This document shows positions 39,766-47,855 of a stretch of 64,000 nucleotides of DNA, piece by piece. Position 1 is the stretch's first letter; every line of letters starts with the position of its first letter. The stretch comes from Anastatus disparis (Eukaryota; Arthropoda; Insecta; Hymenoptera; Eupelmidae): NCBI GenBank assembly GCA_017163975.1, contig JAFFSR010000221.1:7440001-7504000 (forward strand). The letters run 5' to 3'. The notes under the pieces were generated by a model that worked only from the letters and a program-made list of their open reading frames with translations, made no database searches and had not been told where the DNA came from. The position numbers were made by a program, and so were the translations under genes.

Positions 39766-41816
39766 ATTTCTAACAAAGAAAAGCAAATTTCTATTTTCAA
39801 ACGAAAACTAGTACTTCTTACATTTCCTTCGAATGTCAGCACATCTTGCACACTTTGCTACAAAGTAATAATAATAACGCATAATATAATAATAAGACAT
39901 TCCAACGATACAAGAATATGTTATTCATGATACAATCCAAATATGCCACTCTTCGCAGCCTACGCTAGTTTCCATGATGCTAAATAAAATATACTATTTT
40001 TTTTTAGAAACAACCATGTTCACTAGACCATGAATCTATAATATTCAATTTATTTCAAAAACTCATATGTGCACAGCTTTGAACATTCTTATAATATTTA
40101 AATTTAAATTTTTTTAAAACTATAGCTATGTACTTATATGTTGTCACTTATGTGAATTTTATTGTTTATGATGATCTAATTAATTGAAAAATAAGCATTA
40201 ACTTAGCTTATCTAATAATTTTCTTGTTCAAATTATAAGTTCGTCGCTTCAAAATAAAAAAATCATATCTCAGAAGCCAATTGAAAAAGCCGGGAAAAGG
40301 TTTGTGTCTCCCAAACTACTGTTTTTTGGACTGATTTAACTTGCCATTTTACGAAATTTGGTTTAAACAAAATGGTTTCTCTCATTTTAAACCAAATGCG
40401 AAATACAACCTTTTTTTAACTGACTTCCACGATACGAGCTTCATTTTTTTTCTTCAGTGACTATTCAAAGTTTCTTATTATAATTTATGGATGAAATTTT
40501 GTTTATATTGTTTTTAATATGTTTTACTATAAACAGAAATCAAAAACAAAGCAATGAGTCGAATTTTCATGTTAAAAAATCCATAAGCGGCCATAATGGT
40601 TTTTTTGCTTTAAAAAAAGTTCGATCAAGATACCAGCGAATACTTTTCCTTTTAGGTGTCTAGGATACACATGTGACGACAGATCACTATTAATGTTTAA
40701 AGAGTGTTAAAAGTGATTTGTTCCTCCTCTACTATTTTATTAACATAAGAAATAGAGGTTTTTCGTCCATTCTGATTGTTTTTCTAGAATCTTTAAATTG
40801 ACGAGAATTTTTCATCTTTTGTGTATTTAGTCTTTTCCATACGGTTTTTACTCTTTTATTATTAATTAATTCTCTTACGTTTTATTCAACTTTGTTGAGT
40901 CCAATGGGAATTGATGCAAACGGATTCCTTTGTGGAAAAGATCTGCATTATAGATATTAGGTTTCAGTTCATCAAATTATTTTGCATCTGTGAACACTAT
41001 GCCAATAAAAGTTGTTCAACTTTAACAAAGAAAAATTTTCAAAATTTTTTTTTCTTCTCTACATAGCTTTTCTTTTGGATATCTCAAATCCCGAATAATA
41101 TCATCCATCTCCTTTTGATTGAAAATTGCAATATAGAAACATTGGGGTAGCTGCATTAAAACCCACTCTGATTGTTATACAAAAAAAACAAGCTTCATTG
41201 TATATATTATTAAAAATCTATTTATCCTGAAAACTAATCGATTTGAACAAACAATTTGAATATTTTAATTAAACTCAAAATTATAAAATATAAATAAAAA
41301 AAGACGAATTGATTAAAAAAGCTTAAAACACCGTTACGTTCTTTTATAACGCGTATGTTTCGCTGAAATTTCATCGATTGTTTTCATTTTTGTTTAAAAT
41401 TAATTAACTTTCTAAAGAACTTAAAAACTTTTCAAACAAATAAAGACTTATCTATTCAGACAAAGAGTATCAGAATATTAAATTTTTATAAGTATTTAAT
41501 TTAACTATACCAGATACTGTCTGTGCTCATGATACTATTAGTTAATTTTAGTTTGCTTTTTAATAAAAGATTGCATATATTATATGAATGAATCTTCATA
41601 GAAATAAATATAATTCGTTTTTTTTAATAAGTAATTTGGTTATAAGTAGAAATATATGTGTGGCTTCGTTGTTGAAGTTTAAATACTACTTCTTTATGAT
41701 GATTACTTAGAAAAACGACATATATATACATTATATATACATTATTTAACGAAAAATAGATTTGCAATGTTAATTCTTTTGTTTATGTTAAATTTAATAT
41801 ATCTTGATTGTCAAGT
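39766..41816. other. No gene seen; possible decayed repeat at 40.3-40.7 kb
   Basis: ATTTGGTTTAAA and TTTAAACCAAAT form a 12-bp inverted pair at about 40357-40398 in a stretch with slightly higher GC than its surroundings. No open frame is convincing. Confidence 0.35.
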
Positions 41817-41820
41817 TAAC

Positions 41821-42014
41821 TGTAACGTTCCGGCGTTATTTATATTGTTTAAATTATTGAATTTAATATATAAATTATAACCGTGAATATCACAGGTCTG
41901 AATACGCCGAGCGGATGCGCGTTCAGACGTAAGCGTGGCAGATTATGAGGCAAAAGGGGAAGTTATTTTGCGGGCTCGTGAACCCGTGTTGAAATCGCAA
42001 GAGAGAGAGAAAGA

Positions 42015-42058
<44 letters not shown>

Positions 42059-42079
42059 CAGCAATTTATTAAATCTTAC
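41821..42079 (-). mobile_element. Putative LTR 3' segment (U5-like), present only at the left end
   Basis: On the minus strand this segment follows the left direct repeat and ends in CGGAACGTTACA, a typical LTR terminus. It contains a GC-richer block at about 41895-42010 and a (TA)n tract. It begins with GTAAGATT directly after the repeat, so a splice donor lies at its boundary. The right repeat lacks this segment. Confidence 0.5.
42020..42055. repeat. (TA)n microsatellite inside the LTR-like segment
   Basis: Pure dinucleotide run of about 36 bp following a GAGA-rich string. Confidence 0.9.
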
Positions 42080-42083
42080 CTTG
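42074..42083 (-). promoter_or_regulatory. Splice donor at the end of the left direct repeat
   Basis: On the minus strand the repeat ends CAAG and the unique flank starts GTAAGATT, giving AAG|GTAAGA, close to the ideal 5' splice site. The reading frame through the repeat would leave a phase-1 boundary here. In the right copy the same position is followed by AACCTGG with no GT. Confidence 0.6.
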
Positions 42084-42518
42084 CTTATCTGATTGTAGAC
42101 TATTAACTGTAGCTGGCCTGTTGATGGTTCTGCTAATCGCTGATCCTGTTAGAAATGGGACTGGTAGTTCTTTGAATAAATGGAACTGTCCTTTTATTCG
42201 AAGTGAATTTCCTTTTATTGCACACAAATGTTTATACAAGATGTTTTTATTTCACACACAAGTTTTTATACGAAATGATTTTATTTTACACACAAGTTTT
42301 ACGCACGACGCACGATTTATTGTTGTAAGACAACGTCTATTTATATGTATGTAAGTGAATATGTCTTTATTTATTCTATGTTTATTAATTCACAATTTGT
42401 CCTTGGTACACTGATTTATAATATATATATTTTATATTTTAAACGTTGATTTTCACTAACATTGGTATTAATAATTACGAGAAGAAAAAAAATATATGTG
42501 ACCGATCTATTTGACTGG
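42080..42518 (-). repeat. Direct repeat, left copy (LTR portion)
   Basis: 439 bp identical to 47221-47659 except for two positions I can find: G/T in the first 20 bases and T/C near 42230. On the minus strand it begins CCAGTCAAATAG and ends AGATAAGCAAG. It contains at least six AATAAA-type hexamers and no ATG downstream of the predicted start site. Confidence 0.95.
42412..42436 (-). promoter_or_regulatory. TATA box and initiator in the left repeat
   Basis: TATAAAA (42436 down to 42430) lies 24 nt upstream of a TCAGT initiator with A at 42412. The pair is duplicated at 47553-47577. Transcription from this copy would leave the element toward lower coordinates. Confidence 0.5.
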
Positions 42519-42524
42519 AAAAAT

Positions 42525-43277
42525 TCAAGTGAACGTTGTACCGATACAACCCTTGCAGTTGTCGGCCCGTTGTACTCGTAGTAGTTGTTTGTTGCAATAA
42601 GTGTACCGGAGGTTTTTAGGTCGACAGAAAGATACCAGGTGGAATTCTTTATGATCTTCATAACTTTGTCTGTGTCTTGCCGATATTTTATAGCAGATCC
42701 GGCAAATTACCCTTTGGTTTATTTCACTATAATATAATTTTTCCTTGATGTAGTTGGTAACGCAATAAGACAAGGCGAGGACTGTATATCTGTTCCTTGG
42801 ATTAGGGAGTACGGTGATGTCTTGCGGAGGTGTAGGAGTCGGTAGTCGCTCAAATGCTGATATTTCCTCTTCTATTGTATTAGTCACTGGTTCTTCTAGT
42901 ATCTGTTTACCTCCCAGATCCCTAATTTCGTGTTGATGCGTTTTGAGAATCTCAAGGCAGGTTGTGCACTCTGATGCCGGCCGAGTTATCAACAGGTTGT
43001 TTCCGCATCCATTGCATTCGGTATGCAATGGTTCGTTGTAGCGGAACCGGTGAAAGGTGCTATACCTTTCGTAGTTTTCTGTGTAACCGGTCCGATCAAA
43101 ACATCGGGCACATAGCAGCTTACGACTCAGTGGGCTAAAGTACACCTGAGTTCTTATCCTTGGTCCTAGGATAACGCAACGGCTTATTATTGCGATCTCT
43201 AAACCTTGGAGACCGTTGTATGAGTCCTGGTTAGCGTTGATGCTGGAAATTTCTTGGGCAATTCCTTCGCTGGCCAT
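42525..43277 (-). CDS. Protein with two related Cys/His zinc-binding modules
   Basis: An intact 250-residue frame starts at ATG (43275-43277) directly after a strong splice acceptor and ends 6 bp before the left direct repeat. Module 1 has C56, C59, H76, C88, C91, C104 and C107. Module 2 has C192, C195, H213, C228, C241 and C244 in the same order, but the partner of C91 is replaced (CNGC becomes CNKQ). Aligned landmarks include LYYSEINQRVICRIC against VYFSPLSRKLLCARC. A proline-rich, acidic linker (about 125-160) separates them. The two modules look like an internal duplication that binds zinc; whether they contact nucleic acid or protein cannot be read. I recognise no named family. Being uninterrupted while its neighbour is broken, it may be the gene still under selection. 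Confidence 0.7.
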   Translation of the reverse strand: MASEGIAQEISSINANQDSYNGLQGLEIAIISRCVILGPRIRTQVYFSPLSRKLLCARCFDRTGYTENYERYSTFHRFRYNEPLHTECNGCGNNLLITRPASECTTCLEILKTHQHEIRDLGGKQILEEPVTNTIEEEISAFERLPTPTPPQDITVLPNPRNRYTVLALSYCVTNYIKEKLYYSEINQRVICRICYKISARHRQSYEDHKEFHLVSFCRPKNLRYTYCNKQLLRVQRADNCKGCIGTTFT

Positions 43278-43317
43278 CTATGAGGACAAAACAATAAGAA
43301 AAAGGTAAAAAAAAAAG
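43278..43317 (-). promoter_or_regulatory. Polypyrimidine tract and splice acceptor before the zinc protein
   Basis: On the minus strand a T-rich tract runs into TTGTCCTCATAG and then ATGG. A 3' splice site flush with the start codon implies that a non-coding leader exon is spliced here; the direct-repeat leader, which has no ATG and a good donor in the left copy, is the obvious kind of partner. Confidence 0.6.
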
Positions 43318-43445
43318 GTTTTTGAGAACAGAAGAGGTAAGGAAGAAAACACCAAACATGCATAGAAAAGACAGAATAGTATGTAAGGAGGGAAATTATA
43401 CATAAAATTAAATCTAAGTCTTCTTTCTGGTCAGCGTCTTCTTGA

Positions 43446-43487
43446 TTTTTTTTTTTTTTTTTTTTATTTGATAAATTTGAATTTATT
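43446..43487 (-). terminator. Internal poly(A) tract with upstream AATAAA
   Basis: On the minus strand AATAAA (43487-43482) is followed about 17 nt later by 20 consecutive A residues (43465-43446). It lies about 375 nt after the stop of the 331-aa frame, like a 3' UTR and tail fixed in DNA. This suggests that the upstream part of the body was copied from a polyadenylated RNA. A chance A-run is possible in this AT-rich DNA. Confidence 0.45.
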
Positions 43488-43840
43488 TTTATTTCTTCAA
43501 ATACAGATATATAAGTATAAATAAAAACAAAATTTTTTTTTTTTGTTCTTGTTATTACGAACACAAATTGATTATTCGATTATAAACTCATTAAACAATC
43601 GTTTTGCCTTTTGGCAATTATTTTAAATAACATACAATTTCATTTATACTATTATAAACAAATACATTGGATATACATACATATAAATATACATTGGATT
43701 GAACAATATAACAACTTTATAAATTAAATTTTAAGCAATAACTAGATTTTTCGCTGACAATAAATTATAAGTTTTAATGATTACTTATCATTTTAATCAA
43801 TTATATTCTATTTTTTTTTATAATTTTAGACTGATTTAAA

Positions 43841-44836
43841 TCACTTTTTAATCTTTCTCGGTGTCCGATGACGTACATAACGTTTTTGAGGTAACTCCAT
43901 TTCTTCTTCGTTGTCAAGTTCTTTAAAAAGTTCTTTTACACTTTGGACTTTTTTCGACGTTGCCGATTTGTCCATTATGAAATGAAAGTAGCGTTTCTCA
44001 TCTCGGTTTTCATCCGTTGCAGTGCCTCTCAGAGTTGGAATAAGATTAAAAATTAACCATTTTATACCATTCTTTAGATTTCCAGGTTGAGTCTCGAACT
44101 CTTTGAATTTTTTTATTCTTAAAAACTTTTTTAAATTCTGTTGGTGCGATTCGGTTTTTTCCGTAAACTTTTTTGAGTTGGTGTAAAGTAGAACGTTGTC
44201 ACATCCAGCTTGGTGAGTTCCGTTTTTAATGGAAAAAAAGGTAAAGTTATTTTCAGATTGATTGAAAACGAATACGACAAAGGTAGTCTTTCGAGATATT
44301 TCCTTCTTTTCTATCATCTGAGAAAATTCAGAGTCTTCGACGTCTTCGACTATTTCTATGGCACATCCGTATTTTGTTAGCGATGTACCATTAGATTCAA
44401 AACGCTTTTTTGCCGCATCTATCGCATATTGCAGATAGTTTTTTAATTCAGTTGGGCCAATCTTAATGTTATCTTCGTATTTTTGTAGACGCGATTTTCT
44501 TTTAGGTATGTTGGAATCGGTGCCCAAATCCAGTTCTCTGTGTCGTATATTCGTTTTCTTAAATAAATAAAAGTAACATTTCGGGCAATTCGAATTTTCC
44601 TTGCTGTTCATGTTATATTGAAATTCGATGTAATCGATTTGTGTATAGTGTGTTTCACATACTGCTAGATAACCTAGAAATTGGTCTTCGAATTTAACAA
44701 CTAAATAAAGTGGGAGTTGGATATACTTCTTGGAGTCATGATATTGACAGCAGGCGTTATGAGTGCTAGTTTTAGCTTTGAGGTTAGTGAGGTAATGGAA
44801 CTCGTAACGACTGAATTTAATTCTCGTCACATTCAT
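43841..44836 (-). CDS. 331-aa frame with zinc-ribbon-like Cys/His and basic tail
   Basis: The frame opens at ATG 44834-44836, only 11 bp after the stop of the preceding frame and in a different phase. Residues 60-87 hold C60-x2-H63 and C84-x2-C87, with C29, C30 and H33 just before, which suggests a metal-binding fold. The middle is mixed alpha/beta without a motif I know, and the end is basic (RHRTPRKIKK), as in a nuclear or nucleic-acid-binding protein. The frame stays open upstream of the ATG for more than a dozen codons, so this may be the C-terminal half of the peptidase-like protein moved out of phase by a frameshift rather than a separate gene. The poly(A) tract downstream supports one mRNA ending here. 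Confidence 0.55.
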   Translation of the reverse strand: MNVTRIKFSRYEFHYLTNLKAKTSTHNACCQYHDSKKYIQLPLYLVVKFEDQFLGYLAVCETHYTQIDYIEFQYNMNSKENSNCPKCYFYLFKKTNIRHRELDLGTDSNIPKRKSRLQKYEDNIKIGPTELKNYLQYAIDAAKKRFESNGTSLTKYGCAIEIVEDVEDSEFSQMIEKKEISRKTTFVVFVFNQSENNFTFFSIKNGTHQAGCDNVLLYTNSKKFTEKTESHQQNLKKFLRIKKFKEFETQPGNLKNGIKWLIFNLIPTLRGTATDENRDEKRYFHFIMDKSATSKKVQSVKELFKELDNEEEMELPQKRYVRHRTPRKIKK

Positions 44837-44847
44837 GTTATCATGTA

Positions 44848-45284
44848 CTAAACATAAGTGTTGTATATTTCTTTTATGAAAAAGAGCCCTCCTTCAAGAT
44901 CTAATAGCTTCAGAAAATTTATTGGCTTAATTTTAAAAGCAGATAGGAAGGCCTCTTGATATAATGAATCCTCACTAACTAATCCAACCATAGCTGAATG
45001 AGGATGCGTTGACCATTCAGAGCTTTTTAATTTCAATTGTACTTCCGATAAATGTATAACTAATCGCGCAATGTTGTACTCTTCTATGCCTTTGAGGGCA
45101 GACAAGAAATCTTTCTCAGCACCACACAGATCGTCTGTCAACGAAGTATAGCTCACACCTGGACGAATGCTGGCAACTTTCGTAATACTGTTGACGCCAA
45201 TACATTCAACTTCACAACCATTTATAGTGGGGTGAAGATTAATAAAATGATTTTCGACAGATTGAATATCTTTACAAGTGACTA

Positions 45285-45285
<1 letters not shown>
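44848..45285 (-). pseudogene. Distal part of the broken peptidase-like gene
   Basis: The open frame continues through 44848-45156 and further upstream without a stop to the SINE at 45286, so it is at least 140 codons with no initiator of its own (GTG at 45156 is merely an arbitrary start). Across the SINE the same phase resumes at the second copy of the target duplication and runs back to the TAG of the long frame. The residues are well mixed and protein-like. I do not recognise a domain in this portion. Confidence 0.6.
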
Positions 45286-45320
<35 letters not shown>

Positions 45321-45656
45321 ATTAATATATAAAGGATATTGTCCTCTATATGATTAACCTTTTATATATGATGAAGTCGAGGAAGTCCCCCGCCCGGCAT
45401 CTGTTTAACACATTACATCAGGCTAGGACTGTCAGACCCACCATACCGAAAACTTTGACCGATGGATGGTCAGCCACTTTTGTAACCAACAATCAACCGA
45501 TACCCAATGAGGTCGGATTTTTTAAAGAGTCGCGATATAAATGGCACATACACTTATTTTCTTTCGAAAAAAAAGTTAGAGGTACCTGGCCAGGATTCGA
45601 ACCCATGCCCTCCGCGTTGAAGGCAAGAGCTCTATCCATTACGCCACCGCGCTCTC
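45286..45656 (-). mobile_element. tRNA-derived SINE, family 2, inserted in coding sequence
   Basis: The minus-strand head at about 45581-45656 contains GGCGTAATGGATAGAGCTC (A-box region) and the B box GGGTTCGAATCCTGG, with an anticodon arm closest to tRNA-Glu (TTC). It ends in a poly(A) of about 27 (plus-strand T run, 45286-45312). A 14-bp duplication, TTACAAGTGACTAT, lies at 45272-45285 and 45657-45670. The long tail and perfect duplication indicate a fairly young, LINE-mobilised insertion. The plus-strand frame through it is not a gene. Confidence 0.9.
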
Positions 45657-45670
45657 TTACAAGTGACTAT

Positions 45671-47380
45671 AGAAGCCCCTTTATTCGAATTTAAAGATTT
45701 GTGAGAATCAAATATTAAAAACTAACAATATTTTTTTATTACTATCCTTGTATAGGCTAACGTGGTAACATAAACTGCTATGCTATTATTTGTAATAAAC
45801 AAATATTCCAGTTGAGGGCGAAGCTGATTTTCTTTATTACTGTAACGGATTAGGATCGTTTCGTCCCATTTTCTAACGTCTATTTCGAACGTTTGATCTT
45901 CAAGGTTAATAAGTTTGGGCAACGTTGCTACGGAAGTATAAAAATTATTATCCTCCATAGGGCTATAATAATAAAGAAAGGTACCCCATTTGAGGCACCA
46001 TTCTAAAGTGGATGAATCTAATGGCTCATCAAAGCCAATTATGGCTATCAATGCCATAAAACAGCATCTAACGCATTGATTTCCTCTTCCAAACCCATAT
46101 TTCTCATCCGTTTGGTCGTTTCTTAGAGCGACAGTAACAAGCATTTGCACATCATTATAGGAAAAACTGGAATCATTAGACAAGGACTCTTGACTGAAAC
46201 CCAAAGTCGACGATGACATTTCAGATGGAATCGGGAATGGAGATGTTGAATTAGATCTTAAAAGAGTTCCCTTCACATTAATCCTGGGACTTGACCTGGG
46301 ATTGAATCCACAACTCACATTTTGTGCATCAGCACTCAAACGACTCGAGACTTCATCAATGGCTGATGATTTTCGGTCTTTCCTGGGCGAACAATTACTG
46401 GATTCAATCTCATCAACGGATGGTACACTCAATGCAGCAGATAATCCTAAAGTAGGGATAGTATTAATCTCATTTTCAGCAGGAATTGATGGACTTGGAA
46501 TATTTGGTGCTACTGTAGTAAAATTCTCATCATGTTGTGCATCAGCACTCAAACGACTCGAGACTCCATCAATGGCTGATGTTTTGAGGTATTTCTTGGG
46601 CGAACAATTACTGGGTTTAATCTCATCAACGGATGGTACATTCGATGCAGCAAATAATCCTAAAGTAGGGATAGCATTAATTTCATTTTCAGCAGGAATT
46701 GATGGACTTGGAATATTTGGTGCTACTGAAGTAAAATTCTCATCCTTTTTATTATAATCTTTTTTTCTTGTTGGGATATTGTAGCCAACATTTGCCAATT
46801 TATTGTTAAATTGTTTTGAAATTATATTCTGCACAGGCGGCTCAACATAATCTGTGTTTATGACGTATATGTAACTGGCCTGGTTTATCTTCATTTCGTA
46901 CGGAAAAAGGATCAGGATATTTATTTTCTTGTTTGAGCTCTGCTGATATTTTTCAAAAAATATATTTATTTGATTTTTGGAATATGTTTTGCAAGTCTTT
47001 ACAAGATTCTTCAACTCCTTTTCCTGGATGCAGATTTTGAATTTTTTATCATCGTTATAGGATTGACAGCCGAATCGCCAATTTTTTTTGCTCTTAATTA
47101 ACAGGTTTTTCAAATTTTCATAGAATTCGAGAATTTCACTACTTGTCAAATACAGGAAATGTTGATACTTCAATTGACATGAATTTATTAAGTTTTTCAA
47201 CCATTGAATATCTCCAGGTTCTTGCTTATCTGATTTTAGACTATTAACTGTAGCTGGCCTGTTGATGGTTCTGCTAATCGCTGATCCTGTTAGAAATGGG
47301 ACTGGTAGTTCTTTGAATAAATGGAACTGTCCTTTTATTCGAAGTGAATTTCCTTTTATTGCACACAAACGTTTATACAA
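45671..47380 (-). pseudogene. Peptidase/deubiquitinase-like gene, interrupted and lacking a start
   Basis: A 552-codon frame is open from within the right direct repeat to a TAG at 45722-45724. Near its end is GRGNQC (431-436) followed by a helix-like CFMALIAI and a W-x-L-K-x-G-T-F-L-Y stretch. After the TAG the same phase continues and contains FDSH (His at 45701-45703). A GNQC cysteine box and a later FDSH histidine box are what I know from the OTU-like/C76 (herpesvirus large tegument protein type) cysteine-peptidase group, also met in eukaryotic mobile elements. The TAG falls between the two boxes, so the product as encoded should be inactive. The frame has no ATG before residue 163; its first 53 codons come from the repeat. 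Residues 213-352 are a tandem duplication. A chance resemblance of the two boxes remains possible. Confidence 0.5.
46325..46744 (-). repeat. In-frame tandem duplication of 213 bp (71 residues)
   Basis: Two head-to-tail copies encode DENFTxVAPNIPSPSIPAEN at their start and SSRLSADAQ at their end (residues about 213-282 and 284-352). They differ at scattered positions in the second half of each unit. The segment is rich in S, P and N and is a flexible linker before the peptidase-like domain. Confidence 0.9.
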
Positions 47381-47659
47381 GATGTTTTTATTTCACACAC
47401 AAGTTTTTATACGAAATGATTTTATTTTACACACAAGTTTTACGCACGACGCACGATTTATTGTTGTAAGACAACGTCTATTTATATGTATGTAAGTGAA
47501 TATGTCTTTATTTATTCTATGTTTATTAATTCACAATTTGTCCTTGGTACACTGATTTATAATATATATATTTTATATTTTAAACGTTGATTTTCACTAA
47601 CATTGGTATTAATAATTACGAGAAGAAAAAAAATATATGTGACCGATCTATTTGACTGG
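47221..47659 (-). repeat. Direct repeat, right copy (LTR portion)
   Basis: Second copy of the 439-bp repeat. On the minus strand it runs into AACCTGGAGATATTC at the point where the left copy has its splice donor, so the repeat looks joined to the coding body as an exon would be after splicing. An open frame crosses the join without a break. Confidence 0.95.
47553..47577 (-). promoter_or_regulatory. TATA box and initiator in the right repeat, driving the body genes
   Basis: TATAAAA (47577-47571) is followed 24 nt later by TCAGT with A at 47553. The predicted transcript enters the peptidase-like frame after about 330 nt of leader without any ATG. The position, about 300 bp inside the putative LTR end, fits a U3 promoter. 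Confidence 0.55.
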
Positions 47660-47851
47660 TACATATTATGATTCGACAAGTCAATCTATTTAAAAGAAAA
47701 ACACCTGTGTTGTCGCACGACGTTATCTGAGCGGTGCATATTAATTAAGGAAAAAGTTTGAGCGTTGGCCATCGCAAAGAGTTTAGAAATATTAGTTAGT
47801 ATTTTATAATTAATAAATTGAAATAATTTTTAATGAAGCTAGGATGTTACA
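47660..47851 (-). mobile_element. Putative LTR 5' segment (U3-like), present only at the right end
   Basis: On the minus strand it begins TGTAACATCCTAGC and leads into the right repeat with its TATA box. It is GC-richer at about 47700-47790. The left repeat lacks this segment. Together with 41821-42079 it supplies the two halves of one LTR. Confidence 0.5.
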
Positions 47852-47855
47852 TAAC

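Larger units (their letters stand above)
41821..47851 (-). mobile_element. LTR-like element carrying non-retroviral genes
   Basis: The ends are TGTAAC (41821) and GTTACA (47851), flanked by TAAC on both sides (41817-41820 and 47852-47855), as for an LTR element with a 4-bp target duplication. Inside are two 439-bp direct repeats (42080-42518 and 47221-47659). The flank left of the first plus one repeat plus the flank right of the second would make one 890-bp LTR, so the order on the minus strand is LTR start, repeat, coding body, repeat, LTR end. The body has no gag, reverse transcriptase, RNase H or integrase motifs, no recognisable primer-binding site and no polypurine tract. Alternatives are a circular virus-like DNA recombined into a solo LTR, or an LTR provirus with independent deletions in both LTRs. 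Confidence 0.55.

Noticed and set aside
42121..42354. 77-codon plus-strand frame, repeated at 47262-47495
   Set aside because: Present only because the direct repeats are duplicated. It is antisense to the repeat's promoter and leader and ends in AT-driven residues.
42080..42518. Complete 439-bp LTRs at both ends
   Set aside because: The repeat ends are not TG...CA, and no primer-binding site or polypurine tract adjoins them; the TG...CA ends lie further out on each side.
42416..42661. 81-codon minus-strand frame
   Set aside because: Straddles the end of the zinc protein and the left repeat in another phase; no protein-like features.
43199..43564. 121-codon minus-strand frame
   Set aside because: Runs through the poly(A) and polypyrimidine tracts, giving K- and F-rich low-complexity residues, and overlaps the real ATG of the zinc protein.
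45350..45694. Plus-strand 114-codon frame
   Set aside because: It lies on the antisense of the SINE at 45286-45656, including its tRNA-like head, and starts without gene context.
46302..46757. Plus-strand 151-codon frame
   Set aside because: Antisense shadow of the tandem duplication in the peptidase-like gene; its own repeat structure simply mirrors that duplication.
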